From contig JBGSPX010000061.1 in assembly GCA_041738345.1 (NCBI GenBank), positions 1 through 45,259 on the forward strand: a stretch of 45,259 bases of DNA. Reading direction: 5' to 3'. The translations under genes were made by a program, and so were the position numbers. Position 1 is the first letter of the stretch; each line of letters starts with the position of its first letter. The notes under the pieces were generated by a model, which had not been told where the DNA came from, did no database searches, and worked only from the letters and a program-made list of their open reading frames with translations. Shown here in pieces: positions 7,466 through 15,598 of this stretch. The DNA is from Proteocatella sp041738345 (lineage in GTDB: Bacteria > Bacillota > Clostridia > Peptostreptococcales > Filifactoraceae).

Positions 7466-9109
7466 TTATTTTGAAAGCAAATTCATTATAGTTTTGTATA
7501 CTAATTCTGGCGCTACATTGAAGCTGTAATTAGTTTCAATTCTTTCTGTAAACTTATGTGCATCTTTTCCAAAACTTCCGATATCTAATACAGGAAGGTC
7601 TAATTTTTGCATATCTTCAAGTGGAAGATTGTATTTACTTCCAAATCCTGGCATATTATTTTTTAATGCTGCAATTATCTTAGGATCTTTTGGTGCTGCT
7701 CCATAGCTTAAATCTGAAATATATGGGAAGAATTTCTTGTATACAAGATTGTAGTCTGTTTTTGTAGTATCTACTGCTTCCGCTACTGCATCTATAAGAT
7801 TTTTTTCTTTTCCTTCTTTTCCCTCTACATAGATGTGTGGATAATATGGAGGCGAGAAATATACTACTACAACTGGATCTCTATCTGACCATAGTGAATG
7901 AAGTTTTTCTACCATTCTCAGTGCAAATGTTCTTTGGTCTAAATCTTCATCTTTCATAAGCTCTGCATTATAGGCTGCCATAAGCTCTATAACCTGTGGA
8001 TTTTCTTTTTTAACTTCTTCAAGAAGTTCTTCATAAGTTACGGTTCTCGCTTTCCAAGGCAGAGTTTCATAATGCCTTCCTGCTAATTCACAAAAGCGTT
8101 TATACTCATGATTAAGTGAATCTATTGCACTTCCAAAAGCTTCATTTGCTGCATTTTTCATCTTCACAAGTACTTCATCCGGAGTTGAGCAGTGAGTTGC
8201 ATAGTTAAAGAAAAGTGTTGAAGTTTTTGCTATTTGAACTGAATATTCTGGTTTTAAATCTCTTTGATGAAGCGTTATTGGTGGAAGCGAAACTTCGCCC
8301 TCTGCTACATCACAAAAATCAGCATTTAAGTTTATACGATTTGTTATATAAGATGCAATTTGATTTGGGTCGATTCCTTTAAACGACTCCCCTACATGAG
8401 TTTCTTTTCCTACTACATAGAAAGATGGCATAAGTTTTCCTACTGTTCCTATGTAAACATACTTATTTTCATCACCTTCAAACTCTGAAGTCATATAATC
8501 CGTATCTAAAAGTGCCAAATAATCTAAATCATCTCTTTCTTTTAACTCAACAAGTTTGGGTACTACTGAAAGCATTCCGCCTGAATTTCCTTCTTCATCG
8601 CACACGCCTGCAAATATTAAATTTCCTTCAAATTCATCTATATTAGATGCTATATCTTCCATCAAAGCCATTATTATAGCATCACCTGTTTTCATATCAA
8701 ACAGACCTCTTCCAAAAAGATAATCTCCAGACATAAGGTCTTTTCTAACATCTTCACTAAGTGTTATTTCTTTTAATTTTTCCATAAGCTCATATGGCTT
8801 ATTCGCATATTCTTGAAGATTTCCATAATCCGATATTCCTACAGTATCTGTATGACCTATCATAACTACAGTTTTTTTACTGTTTCCTTTTTTCCCTCTT
8901 AAAACCGCCACTACACTTTTTCTACCTAATTTATCTCCTGTTTCTACAAAAAATAAATCCGCTGGATTTTGTTTGTAATATGGCATCTGTGAAAATATTT
9001 CATATACTTTATTTACTGAATCAAGTTCACCTTTAGTATCTACTACACTAAGTTCATTTGTTAGTGTTATAGCTATTTCCTCAATACGCCTTGCAATTTT
9101 TTCATTCAT
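7466..9109 (-). CDS. rocB: RocB-like M20 family metallopeptidase (arginine utilisation protein)
   Basis: A 547-residue M20/M25/M40 metallohydrolase with full-length similarity to RocB of Bacillus, named for its place in arginine catabolism; its exact reaction is not established. Metal and catalytic motifs are visible: IGHTDTVG (H86, D88) and LFGRGLFDMKTG, then CDEEGNSGG with the paired glutamates. It is cytoplasmic, with no signal peptide. It follows the AgcS symporter gene after an 80-base gap containing a hairpin, and a clear terminator lies ten bases after its stop, so agcS-rocB looks like a two-gene operon. The ribosome binding site AGGAGG is good. The operon is divergent from argFGH, which suggests a role in amino acid or peptide-derivative breakdown beside arginine synthesis. 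Confidence 0.85.
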   Translation of the reverse strand: MNEKIARRIEEIAITLTNELSVVDTKGELDSVNKVYEIFSQMPYYKQNPADLFFVETGDKLGRKSVVAVLRGKKGNSKKTVVMIGHTDTVGISDYGNLQEYANKPYELMEKLKEITLSEDVRKDLMSGDYLFGRGLFDMKTGDAIIMALMEDIASNIDEFEGNLIFAGVCDEEGNSGGMLSVVPKLVELKERDDLDYLALLDTDYMTSEFEGDENKYVYIGTVGKLMPSFYVVGKETHVGESFKGIDPNQIASYITNRINLNADFCDVAEGEVSLPPITLHQRDLKPEYSVQIAKTSTLFFNYATHCSTPDEVLVKMKNAANEAFGSAIDSLNHEYKRFCELAGRHYETLPWKARTVTYEELLEEVKKENPQVIELMAAYNAELMKDEDLDQRTFALRMVEKLHSLWSDRDPVVVVYFSPPYYPHIYVEGKEGKEKNLIDAVAEAVDTTKTDYNLVYKKFFPYISDLSYGAAPKDPKIIAALKNNMPGFGSKYNLPLEDMQKLDLPVLDIGSFGKDAHKFTERIETNYSFNVAPELVYKTIMNLLSK

Positions 9110-9140
9110 TTTCTTTCCTCCTAAATTTTGTCATTCATAA

Positions 9141-9172
9141 AGTCTGAACCTTGGAAAACCAAAGCCCAGACT
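9141..9172 (-). other. Intercistronic hairpin between agcS and rocB
   Basis: On the minus strand AGTCTG-gg-CTTTGG pairs with CCAAGG-tt-CAGACT around a TTTT loop. No T-run follows, so it is more likely an mRNA-stability or partial-attenuation element than a true terminator. Confidence 0.5.
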
Positions 9173-9189
9173 ATATTTATATAGAAATA

Positions 9190-10575
9190 TTAATTAGCTT
9201 TTTTTTCAGATTTTACTTTTGCCTTTGGATAATATTTTGGATTTCCAAAGAAATCATTTAGCGATTCTTTTACTTCTTTTCTTAAGCATATTAGTCCTAT
9301 CATATTAGGTATTATTACCATTGCAAGTAATAAATCTAGGAACTGATAAAGGAATTCTATTCCACCTATTGCTCCCATTACAATTGCTGCAACATTTATA
9401 AACTTCATAACTTTTGCAAATTTTGTTCCAAATAAGAATTCAGCTTGTTTTTCTCCGTAGAATACAAGTACAATTACGGTTGAAAGTACGAACATCATTA
9501 GACAGAATGTAACAAATCCTCCACCAAGTGATTTTCCAAATACTGATTGAAATGCAAGGGCTGGAATAGATGCTGCTTCTGATGCAGGAACCGTCTTCCA
9601 TAATCCAGATGTAAGCACTACTAACGCTGTAGTTGTACATATGAAAAGTGTATCTACTATTATTTCAAATATTCCCCAGAAAGCTTGTCTTACTGGATGG
9701 TCTGTAACTGCTGCACAGTGTGCCATAGGTGCAGTTCCCATTCCTGCTTCATTTGAATAAGTTCCTCTTGCAGAACCCCATCTAAGTGCTCCTGCAATAG
9801 TCGAACCCGCAAACCCGCCTGCTGCTGCAAGTGGTGTAAATGCTGATTTAAATATAAGTGCTACAACGCCTGGAACTTCTGTAATATTAGCTCCAATTAT
9901 TACAAAGGCACCTAGAAGATAAAAGATTGCCATAAAAGGTACCATTTTCTCTGTAACTTTTGTTATTCTTTGAATTCCACCATAAACAACCACAAGTACA
10001 ATTATTGTCATAAGTGCTGCTGATACCATTTTAGGAACACCTATAGTTCCTGCTGTTTGTATAAACGATACTGACTGAGTCGCAATAGATGGTACGATTT
10101 CAATCATTAGGAAGAACGCAAAGAACATTCCCAAGAATTTACTCTTAAGTCCCTTGCTAAGATAATACATAGGTCCTCCTACATACTCTCCTTCTGCATT
10201 TTTTTCTCTGTATTTTATACCTAGTAATATTTCTGAGAATTTTGAAGCAGAACCTAAAAGTGCAAATACCCACATCCAAAATATTGCTCCTGGACCTCCA
10301 AATGCTATTGCTACTGGAACCCCAACAATATTAGATGCTCCAACTGTAGATGCAAGCGCTGCGGTTGCTGCTTGGAATGGTGATACAGTTCCTTCTCCTT
10401 CTGGTTTTGAAAAAATCTTTCCAAAAGTTTGTCCCATAATAAATGGAAAATATCTAAATTGAAAAAATCCTAAGTATAATGTTAACAGTAATCCTCCACC
10501 GCCAAGTAATACTAGTAATGGAATTCCCCATAACCAGTTTGATATAGCTGAAACTATGCCTAAAAATGCCTCCAT
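9190..10575 (-). CDS. AgcS-family alanine/glycine:cation symporter
   Basis: A 461-residue integral membrane protein with about eleven predicted helices, matching the AGCS family (alanine or glycine with sodium). Family landmarks are visible: the N-terminal TVGASNIVGVPVAIAFGGPGAIFWMW (two adjoining segments), GGPMYYL, and GSARGTYSNEAGMGTAPMAH in the central loop. Length is normal. The start is supported by AGGAGG eight bases upstream. It is the first gene of a unit with rocB. Family members usually carry small neutral amino acids; substrate specificity cannot be read from the sequence. I looked for a sigma-54 promoter upstream, as for Bacillus roc genes, and found none. Confidence 0.9.
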   Translation of the reverse strand: MEAFLGIVSAISNWLWGIPLLVLLGGGGLLLTLYLGFFQFRYFPFIMGQTFGKIFSKPEGEGTVSPFQAATAALASTVGASNIVGVPVAIAFGGPGAIFWMWVFALLGSASKFSEILLGIKYREKNAEGEYVGGPMYYLSKGLKSKFLGMFFAFFLMIEIVPSIATQSVSFIQTAGTIGVPKMVSAALMTIIVLVVVYGGIQRITKVTEKMVPFMAIFYLLGAFVIIGANITEVPGVVALIFKSAFTPLAAAGGFAGSTIAGALRWGSARGTYSNEAGMGTAPMAHCAAVTDHPVRQAFWGIFEIIVDTLFICTTTALVVLTSGLWKTVPASEAASIPALAFQSVFGKSLGGGFVTFCLMMFVLSTVIVLVFYGEKQAEFLFGTKFAKVMKFINVAAIVMGAIGGIEFLYQFLDLLLAMVIIPNMIGLICLRKEVKESLNDFFGNPKYYPKAKVKSEKKAN

Positions 10576-10918
10576 AAATAATTCCTCCTATAAATATGTA
10601 TTTTTATTTACCTAATCATACTACAGAAAACGTTATTCCTGCGTTTTATAAACTGTATAATCTGAAAATTTACATTTTTAAATTTGATATTTTAATTTTA
10701 GCTGTTAAAAATCGATATTTTTTTAACTTATATACAAAATCGTTTAAACCATATGTTTATACATATCCAATTTGAGTTATTTCAGACTAACTAATGTTTA
10801 TTTTTTATTTAAAAACCGTTTTATTTGGGATATATTTTTATATAATTTTAAAAAACTATATAAAAACCGTTTTTTTTGATAGGCTTGATATATCAAAAAC
10901 AAATTTTTAAATTTACTA
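10576..10918. other. Divergent intergenic region agcS/argF with repeated motif
   Basis: There is no gene in this AT-rich stretch. The 12-mer AAAAACCGTTTT occurs at 10811-10822 and 10862-10873 (51 bases apart), a related AAATCGTTTAAACC lies near 10736, and a palindrome TTGATATATCAA lies at 10885-10896. These may be regulator sites; none is recognised. Confidence 0.35.
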
Positions 10919-10947
10919 TTGACAAACTGAAATTTTATTCATATAAT
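10919..10947 (+). promoter_or_regulatory. Consensus sigma-A promoter of argFGH
   Basis: TTGACA at 10919-10924 and TATAAT at 10942-10947 are separated by exactly 17 bases, a perfect consensus. Transcription should start near 10954, giving an untranslated leader of about 386 nt before argF. Confidence 0.9.
10926..10943. promoter_or_regulatory. Candidate ArgR/AhrC operator inside the argF promoter
   Basis: The core TGAAATTTTATTCA (10928-10941) matches the ArgR palindrome TGAATwwwwATTCA at all but one position, and it fills the spacer between the -35 and -10. A bound arginine repressor would block RNA polymerase. No argR gene is in the window; the match is by eye against the remembered consensus. 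Confidence 0.65.
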
Positions 10948-11004
10948 CTATTAAAAGATTCGCAATAATTATGCAAATACAAATTTTTAAAGGAGGATAA
11001 GTCA

Positions 11005-11088
11005 ATGAGGTACTTCATAAGGACAAGGCAACACTTAAACAACTTAATACGAAAAGTCTATGAAGCAGAGAGTAACCTTATTGATTAA
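11005..11088 (+). CDS. Putative arginine-rich leader peptide (27 codons)
   Basis: A short ORF with a perfect ribosome binding site, AAAGGAGG, eight bases before its ATG. The product begins MRYFIRTRQHLNN and ends in NLID, with arginines at 2, 6, 8 and 16 (codons AGG, AGG, AGG, CGA). It occupies the 5' half of the T-box Stem I, and its stop codon falls just before the distal hairpin. It looks like an attenuator leader peptide: fluent translation would keep Stem I from folding, while stalling on arginine codons would leave it free. This is inference; the arginine content and site strength are what the sequence shows. It could also be a chance ORF in structured RNA. Confidence 0.55.
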   Translation: MRYFIRTRQHLNNLIRKVYEAESNLID

Positions 11089-11282
11089 TTCAGCGAGCTG
11101 ACGTTGGTGGAAGGTCAGTATTATTGAAATTAGGTGAACAGGGCTGCCAAGATTATTTGGACAACAGTTATTTATTAGTAACCTAGTATCTTAATACGCC
11201 TGAAATGCGTTATTTTTCAGAAGCTGTATATTTGCAGCATATAGAGTGGTATACGTATATTCATTTTTAAATAAAATTTGAA

Positions 11283-11311
11283 GTCGTCTCATATAGAGAC
11301 GGCTTTTTTTT
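11283..11311 (+). terminator. T-box regulatory terminator upstream of argF
   Basis: GTCGTCTC-atata-GAGACGGC followed by eight T, 28 bases before the argF ATG. It is the read-through point controlled by the leader. Confidence 0.9.
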
Positions 11312-11339
11312 ACGCAAAAATCAAAAAAGGAGAGTATTT

Positions 11340-12284
11340 ATGGGAATTACAGGTATGGAAATTTTTAAAGGCAAGGATTTTTTAACACTAAAGGATTTTT
11401 CTTTCGAGGAAATAAATTCACTCGTAGACTTAGGAATTCTTTTGAAAACTAAAGCTAAAAATGGAGATGAAACACCTATTCTAAAAGGCAAAACGTTAGG
11501 AATGATATTTCAAAAATCCTCTACAAGAACAAGAGTTTCGTTTGAAGTTGGAATGGCGCAACTTGGAGGACATGCCCTTTTTTTAAATGCTAATGACCTT
11601 CAGCTCGGTAGAGGGGAATCGATTGAAGATACGGCAAGAGTACTTGCTCGATATGTGGATGGTATTTTGATTAGAACCTTTGACCATAAAGATGCTACAA
11701 CACTTGCACAATATTCAGATGTGCCTGTTATAAATGCGCTTACGGATGATTATCATCCCACACAAGTTCTAGCAGACTTAATTACGATAAAAGAACATAA
11801 GGGTAATTTTAAAAATCTGAAATTTGCCTATATAGGCGATGGCAACAATATGCTCAACTCTCTAATGATAGGGTGCAGTAAAATGGGAATGGATATGAGC
11901 ATTGCTACTCCTGAGGGTTTTGAACCTCCAAGCGAGATTTTTAATCTTGCTGCCGCATTTGCAAAGGAAAGCGGTGGAAACCTTTCACTATTTAAAAGTG
12001 CTGAAGATGCGGTAAAAAATGCAGATATAGTTTATACCGATACTTGGACGAGCATGGGGCAAGAGGATGAAAAAGAATTTAGAAAATCTATATTTAAAGA
12101 TTATCAAATAAATAAAAACCTGATGTCACTTGCTGATAAACGCGCTATCGTAATGCACTGCCTCCCAGCCTATAGAGATTTCGAAATAAGTTCTGAGGTA
12201 ATTGAAAGTACTCAATCTGTGGTATTTGATGAAGCTGAAAACCGACTTCATGCTCATAAAGCTATCTTAGCTGCCATAATGTAA
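11340..12284 (+). CDS. argF: Ornithine carbamoyltransferase
   Basis: A 314-residue cytoplasmic enzyme that joins ornithine and carbamoyl phosphate to give citrulline. The carbamoyl-phosphate motif STRTR is at 61-65, HPTQ in DDYHPTQ, the ornithine-binding DTWTSMG, and the catalytic HCLPAY near the C-terminus. Length is normal. AAGGAGAG lies five bases before the ATG at 11340; a second ATG at 11355 (MEIF) is possible but has no better site. It is the first gene of argF-argG-argH. The order and the biosynthetic neighbours point to the anabolic enzyme rather than catabolic ArcB. Expression should depend on the promoter box and the T-box leader upstream. Confidence 0.95.
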   Translation: MGITGMEIFKGKDFLTLKDFSFEEINSLVDLGILLKTKAKNGDETPILKGKTLGMIFQKSSTRTRVSFEVGMAQLGGHALFLNANDLQLGRGESIEDTARVLARYVDGILIRTFDHKDATTLAQYSDVPVINALTDDYHPTQVLADLITIKEHKGNFKNLKFAYIGDGNNMLNSLMIGCSKMGMDMSIATPEGFEPPSEIFNLAAAFAKESGGNLSLFKSAEDAVKNADIVYTDTWTSMGQEDEKEFRKSIFKDYQINKNLMSLADKRAIVMHCLPAYRDFEISSEVIESTQSVVFDEAENRLHAHKAILAAIM

Positions 12285-12362
12285 AACTAAAAAAATTGTA
12301 GGATTTTACAGAAATAATCTGTATTAAAATAAAAAATTATAAAATGAAAAGGAGAAATTACT

Positions 12363-13562
12363 ATGAAAAAAGTTGTATTAGCGTATTCTGGAGGACTTGA
12401 CACATCTATAATTATTCCATGGCTTAAAGAAAACTATGACTGCGAGGTAATCTGTGTCTGTGCAGACCTTGGACAAGGTGAAGAACTTGAACCCTTAAAT
12501 GAAAAAGCTATAAAATCAGGGGCAAGCAAAATTTACATCGCGGATTTAAAAGAAGAATTTGTTAAGGACTATTTCTTTCCAGTATTAAAATCAGGCTGTA
12601 TCTACGAGGGAAAATATCTTCTTGGCACATCATTTGCTCGCCCTCTTATAAGTAAAAAACTTGTAGAAATTGCAGAAAAAGAAGGGGCTGATTATATCGC
12701 TCATGGTGCTACTGGTAAAGGAAATGACCAAGTACGTTTTGAACTTGGAATCAAAGCACTTAATCCACATATCCAAATAATCGCACCTTGGAGAATTTGG
12801 GATATTAAGTCGCGTGAAGATGCAGTGGATTATGCAAATCAAAGAAACATTCCAGTTCCTGTAACTAAATCTCGTCCTTACAGTATGGATAGAAATCTGT
12901 TCCACCTCAGTCATGAGGGTGCTGACCTTGAAAATCCTTGGAATGAACCATCTTCAGATTTACTTATGATATGTAATTCTCCTGAAAACGCACCTGATAA
13001 AGCGGAGTATGTAGAGCTTGAATTCGTTAAAGGCATTCCTGTAAAGCTTAATGGAGAGACTCTTCCTCCTGTCGCAATGCTTGAAAAAGCAAATGAACTC
13101 GCTGCAAAACATGGTATAGGTATTCAAGATATGGTGGAAAACCGTCTTGTAGGTATGAAATCGCGTGGGGTATATGAAACTCCTGGTGGAACACTGCTTT
13201 ACCTTGCACACAAAGAACTTGAAGCGCTTACGCTAGATAGAGCTACTACCGAATACAAAAACGTTATTGGCATAAAATATGCACAACTTGTATATGATGG
13301 CTTATGGTTTACACCTCTTAAAGATGCTCTAGACTCATTTGTAGATTCTACGCAGCAAAATGTAACAGGAGTTGTTAAACTCAAATTATATAAAGGAAAC
13401 TGTACTCCAGCAGGTACTAAGTCACCATATTCACTATATAGCGAAGAATTTGTTACCTTTGGAGAAGATGAAGTATACAATCAGCACGATGCTGAGGGCT
13501 TTATAAATCTATTTGGACTACCACTAAAAGTTAATGCACTTATGAAGGAAAATGCACTTTAG
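12363..13562 (+). CDS. argG: Argininosuccinate synthase
   Basis: A 399-residue enzyme that condenses citrulline and aspartate using ATP to form argininosuccinate. The P-loop-like pyrophosphatase motif AYSGGLDTS is at residues 7-15, and GATGKGNDQVRFE and SRPYSMDRNLFHLSHEG follow as in the family. Length is normal for ArgG. AAGGAG stands eight bases before the ATG. It lies 78 bases after argF and 48 before argH in the same orientation; the argF-argG gap shows only a small ACAGA/TCTGT hairpin and no clear promoter, so one transcript is likely. Confidence 0.97.
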   Translation: MKKVVLAYSGGLDTSIIIPWLKENYDCEVICVCADLGQGEELEPLNEKAIKSGASKIYIADLKEEFVKDYFFPVLKSGCIYEGKYLLGTSFARPLISKKLVEIAEKEGADYIAHGATGKGNDQVRFELGIKALNPHIQIIAPWRIWDIKSREDAVDYANQRNIPVPVTKSRPYSMDRNLFHLSHEGADLENPWNEPSSDLLMICNSPENAPDKAEYVELEFVKGIPVKLNGETLPPVAMLEKANELAAKHGIGIQDMVENRLVGMKSRGVYETPGGTLLYLAHKELEALTLDRATTEYKNVIGIKYAQLVYDGLWFTPLKDALDSFVDSTQQNVTGVVKLKLYKGNCTPAGTKSPYSLYSEEFVTFGEDEVYNQHDAEGFINLFGLPLKVNALMKENAL

Positions 13563-13610
13563 AAATAACTACAATATATTATTGCATAATTGATTTAAGA
13601 AAGGATTATT

Positions 13611-15014
13611 ATGAGTTCAAAATTATGGGGGGGCCGTTTTAACAAAAATACAGATTCGCTTGTGGAAGAATTTCATTCTTCCATAGGCTTTGATAAAAGA
13701 CTTTACTACTTTGATATAAAGGGCAGTAAAGCACATGCTAAGATGCTAGCTAAAATCGGCGTATTAACTACAGATGAAACGCTTCTTATAAATACTTCGC
13801 TTGATGAAATATTGAAAGATATTGAAGACGGCAAGGTGGAGTTTAATTCTTATTTTGAAGATATTCATATGAACATAGAACATCTACTGACTAAAAAAAT
13901 AGGTAATGTAGGCAAAAAACTTCATACTGGAAGAAGTCGTAATGACCAAATCGCCCTAGATATGCGTATGTACCTTATAAGTGAAATCAGTAATATAAAA
14001 CTGCTTATCGTAGATTTTCTAAAAACCTTACATTCTATTTCCAAAGAACATACTTCTACTGTTATGCCTGGCTACACTCACCTTCAACGAGCTCAACCCA
14101 TAACTTTTTCGCATCACCTTATGGCATATTTTGAAATGTTTAAGCGAGATTTAGAAAGACTTGAAGACTGCAAAAAACGTACAAACTCGATGCCCCTTGG
14201 CTGTGGTGCGCTTGCTGGAAGTAGTTTTGAGCTTGATAGAGAGTTTACTGCTAAAGAGCTTAAGTTTGAAAATATATGTCAAAATTCTTTGGATGGTGTA
14301 AGTGACAGGGATTTTATTATAGAATTTCAAGCTTTTTGTTCTATTGCTATGATGCACCTAAGCCGTTTATGTGAAGAAATAGTTCTTTGGTCATCTCAAG
14401 AATTTAATTTTGTGGAACTAGATGATGCCTATAGTACAGGTAGCAGCATAATGCCTCAGAAAAAAAATCCTGATGTCGCAGAACTTATTCGTGGAAAAAC
14501 TGGTAGAGTATACGGAAACCTTTTAAGTATCCTTACTGTTATGAAATCCCTCCCCCTTGCTTATAATAAAGATATGCAAGAAGATAAGGAAAGTCTGTTT
14601 GACAGTATCGATACGATAAAAAAATGTCTTCTATTTATATCACCTATGCTTAAAACTATGAAACTGAAAAAAGATAATATGCGTGCTGCTACAAAACAAG
14701 GCTTTACTAATGCTACTGATTTAGCAGATTATCTTGTAAGAAAAGGCCTTGCCTTTAGAGATGCACATGAAGTTGTCGGCAAACTCGTAGCTCACTGTAT
14801 AGCAGAAGCTACTTCACTTGAAGATTTAGATTTAGATGTCCTTAAAAGTTTTAGCAACTTTATAGCAGAAGATGTATATGAAAATATTGCCATAGAAAAA
14901 TGCGTCGAAGTAAGAAATACTATAGGTGCGCCAAGTAAGGCTCAAATGGAAAATGCATTAAAAAATGCAGAACTTTTTCTAGTAAAGCTTTCAGAGGAAA
15001 ACAATAGTATTTAG
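13611..15014 (+). CDS. argH: Argininosuccinate lyase
   Basis: A 467-residue member of the fumarase/aspartase superfamily that splits argininosuccinate to arginine and fumarate. Visible motifs are KLWGGRF at the N-terminus, TGRSRNDQIALD, GYTHLQRAQP and the superfamily signature SSIMPQKKNPD at about 278-288. Length is normal. The ribosome binding site AAAGGA lies about six bases before the ATG. It is the last gene of the arginine operon; a palindromic repeat rather than a simple terminator follows the stop. Confidence 0.97.
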   Translation: MSSKLWGGRFNKNTDSLVEEFHSSIGFDKRLYYFDIKGSKAHAKMLAKIGVLTTDETLLINTSLDEILKDIEDGKVEFNSYFEDIHMNIEHLLTKKIGNVGKKLHTGRSRNDQIALDMRMYLISEISNIKLLIVDFLKTLHSISKEHTSTVMPGYTHLQRAQPITFSHHLMAYFEMFKRDLERLEDCKKRTNSMPLGCGALAGSSFELDREFTAKELKFENICQNSLDGVSDRDFIIEFQAFCSIAMMHLSRLCEEIVLWSSQEFNFVELDDAYSTGSSIMPQKKNPDVAELIRGKTGRVYGNLLSILTVMKSLPLAYNKDMQEDKESLFDSIDTIKKCLLFISPMLKTMKLKKDNMRAATKQGFTNATDLADYLVRKGLAFRDAHEVVGKLVAHCIAEATSLEDLDLDVLKSFSNFIAEDVYENIAIEKCVEVRNTIGAPSKAQMENALKNAELFLVKLSEENNSI

Positions 15015-15064
15015 TAAAGATAATTAAAAATGATTAAAAAATTAAAGATAATTACAAAATTAAG

Positions 15065-15190
15065 TTGAAATTGGAGTCATATATTCCCCCTCATTAGGGC
15101 TTCGCCTAGATATTTTATCTGATAAATAAAAAGGAAATATCTAGGCTGCAGAATTCATTCGGAGGAATATATGCCCTCCAACTTATTAAT
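15065..15190. repeat. Palindromic repeat unit, copy 1
   Basis: An imperfect palindrome of about 125 bases. The outer arms are TTGGAGTCATATATTCC and its near-complement GGAATATATGCCCTCCAA; the inner stem is CCTAGATATTT (15105-15115) with AAATATCTAGG (15135-15145). Side segments CCCTCATTAGGGCTTCGCC (15088-15106) and TGCAGAATTCATTCGG (15147-15162) recur inverted in copy 2. It has no coding potential and looks like a MITE-like or structured-RNA repeat. The 15015-15598 gap contains this unit, copy 2 and 180 bases of featureless AT-rich sequence between them. Confidence 0.75.
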
Positions 15191-15371
15191 ACTTTTAGTT
15201 ATAATTTATACTTATAAACAAAAAAACGACAAAATTCAATTGCCGCTTTCTTCTTTAAAAAATATTACTATTCCCAAAAATATCTCAGACTAATATAGTT
15301 ATCTATAAGTAACAATACTTATGTAGTTTTACGTTCTATAATAATAAAATGAATATTGTCAAAGTACAAAT

Positions 15372-15552
15372 AAATTGTAGTAAATATATATTTTCCGAAT
15401 GAATTCTGCAACCCAGATAATTCCATAGAATAAGCAAAAAATTGTTAGCCGCGATTTAGCGTAGCGATTATCGAGGCGATTTTTTGAGTTTCGTAAATGG
15501 AATATCTGGGCGAAGCCCTAATGAGGGAAATATATATACTACAATTTCATAT
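15372..15552. repeat. Palindromic repeat unit, copy 2, inverted, with internal insert
   Basis: The reverse complement of copy 1: CCGAATGAATTCTGCA at 15395-15410 and GGCGAAGCCCTAATGAGGG at 15509-15527 match it exactly. The outer ends are ATTGTAGTA and TACTACAAT. Between the stem arms CCCAGAT and ATCTGGG it carries about 73 bases in place of the 19-base loop of copy 1. This insert holds three copies of GCGATT (15451, 15464, 15476) and is distinctly richer in GC than its surroundings. Confidence 0.75.
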
Positions 15553-15598
15553 ATAACCACAATATTACTATTTATTTTTTTATTTTTAAAATAATGCT

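Larger units (their letters stand above)
10954..11311 (+). promoter_or_regulatory. T-box leader (tRNA-sensing riboswitch) of argFGH
   Basis: A leader RNA with T-box architecture. The Stem I distal hairpin is CTGAC, loop GTTGGTGGAAG, GTCAG (11098-11118), preceded by AGCGAG, which is typical of the family. The specifier-loop side is AGGTGAACAGGG (11132-11143), opposite AGAGTAACCT; GCAG/CTGC below it closes the stem. A degenerate T-box motif AGAGTGGTATACG (11244-11256) supplies the UGGU that would pair with an ACCA tRNA end. A strong terminator follows at 11283-11311. The specifier codon is either CAG (Gln, directly after GAA) or, one base later, AGG (Arg); argFGH downstream favours arginine. 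The 5' strand of Stem I overlaps a small ORF. Confidence 0.85.

Noticed and set aside
9440..9640. Other open frames overlapping agcS, argG, argH, recD2, thrCB and the regulators
   Set aside because: They lie in other frames of well-supported genes, without ribosome binding sites or family motifs.
10576..10720. A sigma-54 promoter for agcS-rocB, by analogy with Bacillus roc genes
   Set aside because: No GG/GC pair with 10-base spacing exists on the minus strand here.
15187..15372. A small gene between the two palindromic repeats
   Set aside because: All frames are short and lack a ribosome binding site; the stretch is plain AT-rich DNA.
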